Shown: in pieces, positions 18,276 to 25,220 of the stretch
How positions within the stretch are numbered: the stretch's first letter is position 1
How the letters are laid out: the number at the start of each line of letters is the position of its first letter
Source: G963668435 sp963668435
GTDB taxonomy: Bacteria > Latescibacterota > Latescibacteria > Latescibacterales > Latescibacteraceae
Reading direction: 5' to 3'
Assembly: GCA_963668435.2 (NCBI GenBank)
Contig: CAXXSC010000005.1
Span: forward strand, 186,001-250,000
Length of the DNA: 64,000 nucleotides
Translations under genes and position numbers: made by a program
The notes under the pieces: generated by a model
Databases searched by the model: none
Told to the model about the DNA's origin: nothing
What the model saw: the letters and a program-made list of their open reading frames with translations, nothing else

Positions 18276-19217
18276 TCAACCTCCCTGCGTTTTCGTAAGC
18301 TGACGGAACACATCCTCGAGATTGGTCTTGTCCTGATGCATCTCAAGAATTGTCCAGTTCTTGTCAACCGCGGATTTGAAGACATCCTCGCGAAGGTCAT
18401 ACCCCTTGAGCACATCGACATCGACAAGCGTGCTGCCGTTGTCGCCCTCTCCAAGACGTTTCACCGTCTCCACACCGGGCAGTGCGCCGAAAACGCTCTC
18501 TGCGCCAGAGCAGTCGCCCTTGAACTCAAGGTGTATCACGGACTTGCCGGCCATCTCACTTCTCAGCATAGCCGGGGTGCCGTCGGCGACAATCTCGCCG
18601 GAAGAAATGATCACAACCCTGTCACAGGTCGCTTCGACCTCGCTCAGGATATGTGTTGAGAGCATAACCGTTTTTTCTTTACCGACCTCCTTGATGAGAT
18701 TCCTGATCTCGACAATCTGGTTCGGGTCGAGACCCACAGTGGGCTCATCGAGGATGATTATATCGGGTTCATGGATCATCGCCTGGGCGATACCGACACG
18801 CTGACGGTATCCCTTGGAAAGATCACCGATGTTCTTGCCGATCATTTTCGTCAGGCCGCAAGTTTCGATCATGGCATCCATTCGGTCTTTGCGGCGCGAA
18901 CCCTTGATTTCCCTGAGATCACAGATGTAGTTAAGATACTCCATGACGCTCATATCCTCGTAGAGCGGGGCACTTTCGGGAAGGTAGCCGATCATCTCGC
19001 GGATTTTCATCGACTCTTCACTGACATCGAGGCCGTTGTACTGGATCGACCCTTTCGTCGGCGGCATGTAGCAGGTCAGCATTTTGAGCGTGGTTGTCTT
19101 TCCCGCGCCGTTCGGCCCGAGAAAGCCAAGGATTTCACCATCGCGCACCTCGAAAGAGATGTCATCGACTGCCCTGAAATCGCCGTAGTACTTGGTAAGG
19201 TTTTTAATGGTTATCAT
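18276..19217 (-). CDS. ABC transporter ATPase, GldA-like
   Basis: I use the ATG at 19217, with GGGAG eight bases before it, giving 313 residues; a five-codon longer start has no ribosome site. Walker A is GPNGAGKTTT, the signature is LSKGYRQRVG, Walker B is IIILDEP and the switch histidine is in STHIL. The C-terminal 90 residues are the usual regulatory extension of ABC-2 exporter ATPases. It is the first gene of a four-gene minus-strand unit with the permease, the GldG-like protein and the DUF4340 protein. Confidence 0.9.
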   Translation of the reverse strand: MITIKNLTKYYGDFRAVDDISFEVRDGEILGFLGPNGAGKTTTLKMLTCYMPPTKGSIQYNGLDVSEESMKIREMIGYLPESAPLYEDMSVMEYLNYICDLREIKGSRRKDRMDAMIETCGLTKMIGKNIGDLSKGYRQRVGIAQAMIHEPDIIILDEPTVGLDPNQIVEIRNLIKEVGKEKTVMLSTHILSEVEATCDRVVIISSGEIVADGTPAMLRSEMAGKSVIHLEFKGDCSGAESVFGALPGVETVKRLGEGDNGSTLVDVDVLKGYDLREDVFKSAVDKNWTILEMHQDKTNLEDVFRQLTKTQGG

Positions 19218-19396
19218 ACTGCATGCTCCCATGATACAGAATTTGGAACTGCATTATTATATGTAGATGAGTGAAGACCGGCTGCACGAGTCGCTCTCAC
19301 ACAGCGGCCAGACATTGCATTAGGGATTGTAAACGCCCGTCAACATCACTATTCACAGATTACGAAACGATACTAAAATAGCAAAAGAGTATAGCT

Positions 19397-19425
19397 TTGA
19401 CAAGATTTTTCCGAAAAACTATACA
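19397..19425 (+). promoter_or_regulatory. Orphan plus-strand promoter-like sequence
   Basis: TTGACA (19397-19402), 17 bases, TATACA (19420-19425). It points into about 165 bases of apparently noncoding sequence that ends at the hairpin at 19592. It could drive a small RNA, or be a chance match in an AT-rich stretch. Confidence 0.4.
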
Positions 19426-19591
19426 TCCGACAGCGCCATACGATCAAATATCCAAATATGAACTGATTCCGATTCTGACACATAGGCCTTTTCGGCTTGC
19501 CGGAGATGATTTTCTGCGGTCTGTTTTATCGAGCCGACGAGCCTCGCCGCGACATAAAAAAACAACCTGCCCCCGACAGCCCGGATAAAAT

Positions 19592-19620
19592 GAAAGACGC
19601 CACATTCAGCGGCGTCTTTC
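19592..19620 (-). terminator. Terminator of rho
   Basis: A perfect 10-bp stem (GAAAGACGCC with GGCGTCTTTC) closes a 9-nt loop. The T-rich tail (TTTCATTTTAT) is on the minus strand, about 100 bases after the rho stop. On the plus strand the tail is poor. Confidence 0.8.
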
Positions 19621-19717
19621 ACACTTAACAGTCGACAGGTGGGCCTATATGAAAAATCCCAACGCGCATTTGTCTACAACCGTGATCAGAAGCTATCTCT
19701 CCGTTTTCCGGATGACA

Positions 19718-20974
19718 CTATACTGTCACTGAGCTCATATTGTCGAGCAGGTCCTTATTGGACTTGGCCTCACGCATCTTGGAAATGAGGAATTCCATCG
19801 CCTCGCCGGTTCCCATCGGGTCCATGACACGGCGGAGCACCCAGATACGGTTGAGCTCTGCCTCGGTGAGCAGAAGTTCCTCTTTCCTCGTGCCGGAGCG
19901 CTTGATATCCATTGCCGGAAAAATACGGCGGTTGGACAGTTTGCGGTCGAGCACCATTTCCATGTTGCCGCGTCCCTTGAACTCCTCGTAAATGACATCG
20001 TCCATACGCGAGCCGGTCTCGATAAGCACGGTCGCCATGATTGTCAGGCTGCCACCGTTTTCGATATTACGCGCCGCGCCGAAGAACTGTTTCGGCCAGG
20101 TAAGCGCGTTGGCGTCCATGCCACCGGAGAGGATCTTGCCGGAATGGGGGACGAGGTTGTTGTGCGCACGCGCCAGACGGGTCATGGAGTCGAGCAGAAT
20201 GACAACATCCTGCTTGTGCTCGACCAGGCGCTTGGCTTTCTCGATCACCATTTTCGCCACCTGGACGTGACGGGACTGCGGCTCGTCGAAAGTCGAGGAG
20301 ATAACCTCGCCCTTGACCGCCCGCTGCATCTCCGTAACTTCCTCGGGACGTTCGTCGATCAACAGGACGATGAGTTTCACATCGGGCTGGTTCTCGGCTA
20401 TTGAGTTGGCGATTTTCTGAAGCAGCATGGTCTTGCCGGTAAACGGCGGCGCAACGATCATACCGCGCTGTCCCTTACCGATCGGGCACATCATGTTGAT
20501 GATACGCATATCGATATTGGCCGGCGTCGTTTCCAGATTGAACGGCACATCCGGATGGATCGGCGTAAGATTATCGAAGAATATCTTCGTCTTTGCAAGC
20601 TCAGGATCTTCAAAATTGATAGCGTCGATCTTGAGGAGGGCAAAATAGCGCTCGTTGTCTTTCGGCGGCCGGATCTGTCCGGAAACAGTGTCGCCGGTTT
20701 TGAGATCGAATCGCTTGATCTGGGAATGAGAAACGTAAATATCGTCCGGTCCCGGCATGTAATTGTAGGAGGGCGAACGAAGGAAACCATACCCATCCTC
20801 GAGCACCTCGAGCACGCCGCCGGAGAACATCAGACCGTTCTGCTGGGCCTGCGCCTCCAGGATTTTGAAAATAATATCAGATTTTTTCAGGCCGGTGAGA
20901 CTGGTGATTCCCAGGCCCTTGGCATGCTCGGCAAGCTCCGAGATTTTCATTTTCTTGAGATCATCAATATCCAT
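19718..20974 (-). CDS. rho: Transcription termination factor Rho
   Basis: The start is set at the ATG 20974 (MDIDDLKKM); a GTG at 20992 is an alternative without a better ribosome site. The 418-residue protein has the Rho N-terminal helical domain, the cold-shock RNA-binding domain (VLEDGYGFLRSP, DIYVSHSQIKRF) and the RecA-like ATPase core with PPFTGKT around residue 181 and VILLDSMTRLARA. Rho is a hexameric RNA helicase that ends transcription. The P-loop has Phe-Thr where E. coli Rho has Lys-Ala. No long acidic or Arg-rich N-terminal insert is present. A long leader (about 280 bases) precedes the gene. Confidence 0.96.
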   Translation of the reverse strand: MDIDDLKKMKISELAEHAKGLGITSLTGLKKSDIIFKILEAQAQQNGLMFSGGVLEVLEDGYGFLRSPSYNYMPGPDDIYVSHSQIKRFDLKTGDTVSGQIRPPKDNERYFALLKIDAINFEDPELAKTKIFFDNLTPIHPDVPFNLETTPANIDMRIINMMCPIGKGQRGMIVAPPFTGKTMLLQKIANSIAENQPDVKLIVLLIDERPEEVTEMQRAVKGEVISSTFDEPQSRHVQVAKMVIEKAKRLVEHKQDVVILLDSMTRLARAHNNLVPHSGKILSGGMDANALTWPKQFFGAARNIENGGSLTIMATVLIETGSRMDDVIYEEFKGRGNMEMVLDRKLSNRRIFPAMDIKRSGTRKEELLLTEAELNRIWVLRRVMDPMGTGEAMEFLISKMREAKSNKDLLDNMSSVTV

Positions 20975-21264
20975 GATCCGGAGAACCCTCACTTATAACA
21001 AAAAGGGTGAAAGATTAATTAGAATGATATCCTGATAGTTGAAATACAGTACTTTCTATGAAGTGATAAACGCGGGACTGCGGGGAACTCGCACTGTTAA
21101 GCACGGCAATTCCCGATACTATACAATCAATAAACAATAAGAACAATGACACCGCATGTCATGACATGTCAGCAACACGTGAATGTCTGGCTGGAATCTA
21201 TTATAGGAAGCGCGGGGTGAAACTGATTCCAAAACGAGGCATTTTCGTTGGTCAAGCGAAAAAA
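20975..21264 (-). promoter_or_regulatory. Long rho leader
   Basis: About 285 bases separate the predicted rho promoter from the start codon, with no reading frame of note. Long leaders that allow Rho to terminate its own transcript are known in other bacteria, so autoregulation is plausible here. No clear fold was recognised. Confidence 0.5.
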
Positions 21265-21294
21265 AGTATAGAACAGGTTACTATGGCTTGTCAA
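21265..21294 (-). promoter_or_regulatory. Sigma-70 promoter for rho
   Basis: On the minus strand, TTGACA (21294-21289), 18 bases, TATACT (21270-21265). The -35 box lies inside one of two direct copies of GTCAAGCGAAAAAA (21251-21264 and 21290-21303), 39 bases apart. Confidence 0.75.
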
Positions 21295-21375
21295 GCGAAA
21301 AAACCACTTTCTAATATATTAATTCGAAATCAAGCCATTTGACCGTGACAGAAAACTGCCAGCACCAACTCTATC

Positions 21376-21391
21376 GTATATTATAATATAC
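21376..21391. repeat. 16-bp perfect palindrome upstream of rho
   Basis: GTATATTATAATATAC equals its own reverse complement. It is about 80 bases upstream of the rho -35 box. It could be a regulator site, part of another promoter, or simply AT-rich sequence. Confidence 0.5.
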
Positions 21392-21433
21392 TGCAATAAA
21401 CACCCGATAAAAAGGACAAATCCGCATTCACTG

Positions 21434-21480
21434 TAAAAAAAGTCGGGAAGGGCATTTTTCCTGCCCACGCCCTCCCCGAC
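21434..21480 (-). terminator. Terminator after the ceramidase-like gene
   Basis: A 12-bp stem with one mismatch (21442-21453 with 21469-21480) is followed on the minus strand by seven or more T. Confidence 0.88.
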
Positions 21481-21513
21481 GAAACACCACGCATCTTTAT
21501 ATATTACATCCCC

Positions 21514-22941
21514 TTACTTGTCAGTTACAGCGGCAAGGAGCTGTTCCGAGGCATTTATCAAAACATCCTCGCATTTCGGGCTGTAACGGGTCATGACACC
21601 TGAATATCCACCCTCGAGATACTCCTCTTTGGTCGGCATATATCCACCATGCCCGCTGGCGAGACCTATCACGAACGTTTTCTCCAGCGGCGATTTTTCC
21701 TTTGCCCTGAGACCGATCTCCGAATACACCTCTACCGGGAATGTCACGAATGCGGTATCTCCCAGCCTGACAGCCTGCATACGCATGGTCAGCGGTTTCG
21801 GATCGGGATTGCTTTCAACCCATTTAGCCGTGCCGAGCTGAAGGCCTGTCACGAAAACATCGACACGATAGCTGTCGAGCACACGGACACCGAGCTTCTC
21901 AGCCTGTTTTTCCATTTCGGCAAGTTTCGCTTTCGCCTCGTTGCTGGCCTTTTCCGCGTCCTTTGCAGTCATGTGATATTCCTCGAGCAGCGGGAAGTCG
22001 AAAAACTGACTTTTTGCCGCCACGGTGAAATTGCCCGAGGTCGCGATTTCCGGAAGGGCCTCCAACACTGTCCAGGTCATCATGTTCCCCTTATGCTCGG
22101 CATACCAGAAATTGCGGATGCCCATATCAGCGCCCACGGCGGACAGCTCGGCGGTATAACCGACCTTGACATTGCCCTGCGCCGACTGGTAATAGGCAAC
22201 CCAAACATCCTCGCCCACATATTCCTTGATACCCTTGATAGAGTAATAGGGCCAGTCCTCGGTGAATTCGAGATTGTGAAGGTCCAGTGTCGAGGGATGG
22301 CAGCCGTAATTGAATGCCACGCCGATAAGCTTGCCCTTGGCATCCTCGATCTTGATGATACCCACCTCGGGATCAGGATGCAGGCCGCCGTATTCCATGC
22401 GACGGTCATTCTTGCCAAGTTCGAGCTCGACCGTGGAGCCGAAACCAACCCGGCCCGGCACACGGCTTTCCCATGCCTCGACCGCGCTGGCAATGGCGTT
22501 GTCGACCAGCATACGGCGGTAATCCTCGCTGGCGGCGCCAATCGACGGCCCCGAATGCGTATGGGTGCAACTAATGATGATGTTGTCGCCGGGGATACCG
22601 GTCTTGTTCGAGACCATGCCGCGAATCTCGTCCATGTAGCGCTCGTTGAGATTGATAATGCCGAGGGTCATGAATACCGTGCCATTGCCGTTCGCGCCCT
22701 CGATCACAAGGCTCCGGGCATAGAGATCGTCGTGAACACCGGTCGAAACTCCCTCGCGGCGGTAACCGGCCATGGGTGTCCCCACCGGCGGTGTGATGAC
22801 TTTCTCGCCCACACCAACCTTGACCAGCGGAGTCTCGCCACAGCCGTTCAAGGCAAATGCCAGCGGCAGGAGCAGCAAAAGCACAATCGCTCCACCCATC
22901 ACCTGGCGGATTCTGTCAGTAAGCGGTACTTTACGTCTCAT
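21514..22941 (-). CDS. Neutral ceramidase-like lipoprotein
   Basis: The ATG at 22941 has AAGGAG upstream and gives 475 residues. The N-terminus is a lipoprotein signal with the lipobox LNGC (Cys34). From there the protein follows the N-terminal part of the neutral/alkaline ceramidase family: VGVGEKVITPPVGTPMAGY, then SCTHTHSGPS and NYGCHPSTLD with the expected metal-binding histidines. True ceramidases are longer and have a C-terminal Ig-like domain that is not evident here. Many bacterial members act on other substrates. It lies 44 bases after a secreted M28 peptidase and probably shares its transcript. Expected location: the outer face of a membrane. Confidence 0.82.
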   Translation of the reverse strand: MRRKVPLTDRIRQVMGGAIVLLLLLPLAFALNGCGETPLVKVGVGEKVITPPVGTPMAGYRREGVSTGVHDDLYARSLVIEGANGNGTVFMTLGIINLNERYMDEIRGMVSNKTGIPGDNIIISCTHTHSGPSIGAASEDYRRMLVDNAIASAVEAWESRVPGRVGFGSTVELELGKNDRRMEYGGLHPDPEVGIIKIEDAKGKLIGVAFNYGCHPSTLDLHNLEFTEDWPYYSIKGIKEYVGEDVWVAYYQSAQGNVKVGYTAELSAVGADMGIRNFWYAEHKGNMMTWTVLEALPEIATSGNFTVAAKSQFFDFPLLEEYHMTAKDAEKASNEAKAKLAEMEKQAEKLGVRVLDSYRVDVFVTGLQLGTAKWVESNPDPKPLTMRMQAVRLGDTAFVTFPVEVYSEIGLRAKEKSPLEKTFVIGLASGHGGYMPTKEEYLEGGYSGVMTRYSPKCEDVLINASEQLLAAVTDK

Positions 22942-22985
22942 CGACAACTCCTTCGTTATATGCAGCGTTTTTATTCCGTCGAGGA

Positions 22986-25061
22986 TCAATGTTTTACAAA
23001 TTCCACCAGCCCGTGCCTTTCCAAAAGCCTGAAATATGCGTACAGGTCAAAACCCTCCATCTGCCGTCCCGCCTCGAGCTCGACCATTTCACGGATATCT
23101 AGCAGGCTTCGGGTGCCGTCGCTCCACCAGTATGCCGCGGCAGGCCAGTTGCGTGTCGACCACCAGCGCGGCGAACGTGTGATCGGTGTCCACTCGGCAG
23201 GATCGATGCTTTCAAGTGTCAGCGTACCGTATTTCAGCGCTTTCGGATAGATATCTTTTGCGGCATCCTCCCACGGCTCCTTTTCACGGCGGTATTTCAC
23301 GATTCTAATGCCCCTGCGTTTCGCAGCGGCCTTGACTGCTGCCTCAAACTGCCTGCCCGCGACCCTGCCAAGCTCGGCGGTGTCTTTACGATAAGCATTC
23401 AGGATGCCTTCCGCCTCCTTTTTCCTCCCGTCGGCTACAAGTCGGAGAATACTCATCACGCCTTTCTCGCGGAGAGCGGTCCTGAACGCGATCTGTTTCA
23501 CGCCCTCGTCGAGCAGACGGCCAAGAGCGGCACCATCCTCAGCCTCATCTATACGCGAACGCATGGCGGCAGAACTTTCGAGAATATCATCAGCCCCCCA
23601 GGCAAAAGTCAGGTCCGCAATGCTTCCAAGATTATTCATCCCCGCATCCGCCATATAATACAGATAGATAGCACTGACAAGACAGAGGTCTTTGAGAGAG
23701 CGCTTGTCGATCATCTGCATCGTGTCGCGTGAATTGTGGTGAAGCCAGGTGCCGTTTTCCATGTAGAGGAAATTCGTCGGCGCACCGATCAGCGGCTCGG
23801 CAAAATAGGTGTCGGTGCCGCCCTCGAACGAGGGATTCAGTACCACCTTATTCACGCCGATCTGACGATAATAGCGTTTGAAAAAGTCGGTGTAAACAGC
23901 ATCGGTATAGGTCGGGCAGAGTGCCGGATTCTTGTATATCCTGACTGTCGAGGAAAGCAGTTCATAGGGCGGCGCAGGCGTGTCACAGGCAACAACCGCC
24001 ACCGTGTTTTTAAGATTCTCTATGTAGCGCTCAGTGAACGGCAGCGATCCGTACATTTCCTGCCCCATCCAGACCCGTATGGTCCGTTTCGGCCGGGGAA
24101 GAACACCGCGGTGGATCAGTTCGTTGAGTGTCCCCACCGTTTCAAGCATTATCGCGCAGCCGCTGCAGTTGTCACCCGCGCCGAACTCGAACATATGCCC
24201 GCCCATGAGCACCTCGCCGGCATCGGGATCACTGCCCCTTACCTCGCCGACAATGTACGGCAGAGAACCGTCCGTGTAGAAACGGCTGTCGATACGCACT
24301 CGGGCTTTCACCATTTTGCCCTCGGCAAGGAGTTTCCTCAGGGCCTCGCCCTTGCGTTTCGATATGCTGAAATTGAATCCGTGACGGCTGTCATTTGCAT
24401 TCATAAGCCAACCGCCGGGCACATCGCTCCAGGTATTGTGCCAGACACTGGCATCTTCGTATGGCCCAACGGCGCGGTCATAGACAATACCGTGCACACC
24501 GTATTTCTTGAGATATTTCTTGAGATTACCGGCACCGGAATCGGTGAGGATGATCTTGTCGCTGGCATCGATTGCCGAAAGCCCTTTTTCGGATGCCTCG
24601 GGAAGGATTACCAGTTCAGCCTCGAGCCCCTCTTTCGGTGTCGGCGCGGCAAAAAATGTCAGGCTGCTCGGATTCGACTGGTAACTGCTGAGATAGCGAA
24701 GATCGTCCGGAAGTCCCTCCGGCTCGATAATCTCGATCGAAGCGCTTTTGCAGTCCCAGCCGATCGGATTGGTCCAGTCGCCGTATTTTGTGACACCGTC
24801 CGCCGGTGTCGGGATGAGAAGGGCCTCGTCGAACGCCCGCTCGCCCATGATTGTCTGCACCTCACGCGCCGACTTGTTCCACATGGGGAGATTGCACCAT
24901 TTCTCGTACTGCAAGAGACGGGCCGTGTATTCATAAGCGCGCTCGCCGGAAATTTCATCCGACAGCACCTTGTAGAGCTCGTCAAAAGTCGGCGAGGCTG
25001 AAACTGTGAGACAGCTACCCATCGCCAGAAGTATAACAATCGTTAACGCGAACTGCTTCAT
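22986..25061 (-). CDS. Secreted M28-family peptidase with C-terminal winged-helix-like domain (copy 1)
   Basis: The 691-residue protein has a signal peptide (cleavage near residue 22), a PA-like middle and an M28 zinc aminopeptidase core. Metal ligands are visible: His289 and Asp297 in GGHMFEFGAGDN, Glu335 in MGQEMYGS, the Asp in VACDTPAP and the His in HHNSRDTM. The last 80 residues form a separate domain with SPRWW, SDGTRSLLDIREMV and FRLLERHGLVEFV that resembles a PqqD-like or winged-helix module, unusual for a secreted peptidase. It is a close paralogue of the gene at 25221. Substrate unknown. Confidence 0.83.
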   Translation of the reverse strand: MKQFALTIVILLAMGSCLTVSASPTFDELYKVLSDEISGERAYEYTARLLQYEKWCNLPMWNKSAREVQTIMGERAFDEALLIPTPADGVTKYGDWTNPIGWDCKSASIEIIEPEGLPDDLRYLSSYQSNPSSLTFFAAPTPKEGLEAELVILPEASEKGLSAIDASDKIILTDSGAGNLKKYLKKYGVHGIVYDRAVGPYEDASVWHNTWSDVPGGWLMNANDSRHGFNFSISKRKGEALRKLLAEGKMVKARVRIDSRFYTDGSLPYIVGEVRGSDPDAGEVLMGGHMFEFGAGDNCSGCAIMLETVGTLNELIHRGVLPRPKRTIRVWMGQEMYGSLPFTERYIENLKNTVAVVACDTPAPPYELLSSTVRIYKNPALCPTYTDAVYTDFFKRYYRQIGVNKVVLNPSFEGGTDTYFAEPLIGAPTNFLYMENGTWLHHNSRDTMQMIDKRSLKDLCLVSAIYLYYMADAGMNNLGSIADLTFAWGADDILESSAAMRSRIDEAEDGAALGRLLDEGVKQIAFRTALREKGVMSILRLVADGRKKEAEGILNAYRKDTAELGRVAGRQFEAAVKAAAKRRGIRIVKYRREKEPWEDAAKDIYPKALKYGTLTLESIDPAEWTPITRSPRWWSTRNWPAAAYWWSDGTRSLLDIREMVELEAGRQMEGFDLYAYFRLLERHGLVEFVKH

Positions 25062-25159
25062 AAGACTATCCTTTGTTTCTGGTTGTCACCTAAATAATGT
25101 AATTATCCTGTCGACCGAAATGAGCCATCCCACCACTGCTGCGTTTTTTCAGTATCGCA

Positions 25160-25198
25160 GAAAAACCGCGACGCGGTCATCTGTGCAGCTGTCGCGGT
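25160..25198 (-). terminator. Terminator between the M28 paralogues
   Basis: ACCGCGAC (25165-25172) pairs with GTCGCGGT (25191-25198); a T-run follows on the minus strand. It should reduce read-through from copy 2 into copy 1. Confidence 0.75.
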
Positions 25199-25220
25199 GA
25201 GGGCCCCCCCGTATTCTTTT

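Larger units (their letters stand above)
19233..19717. other. Noncoding gap between rho and the ABC unit
   Basis: No credible gene is present. The gap holds the rho terminator at 19592, a plus-strand promoter-like sequence at 19397 that leads to no recognisable gene, and the leader of the ABC unit on the minus strand. A short reading frame starting at the TTG of the -35 box has no ribosome site and no protein-like features. Confidence 0.6.

Noticed and set aside
19397..19588. Small protein of 63 residues starting at a TTG
   Set aside because: The TTG is the -35 box of a promoter-like sequence, there is no ribosome site, and the peptide is not protein-like.
21649..23250. Long plus-strand reading frame (533 codons) opposite the ceramidase-like and M28 genes
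   Set aside because: It lies antisense to two genes with clear signal peptides and family motifs, has no ribosome site, and its translation shows no domain.
23736..25001. Plus-strand frame of 421 codons opposite M28 copy 1
   Set aside because: A mirror frame produced by high-GC codon bias of the real minus-strand gene.
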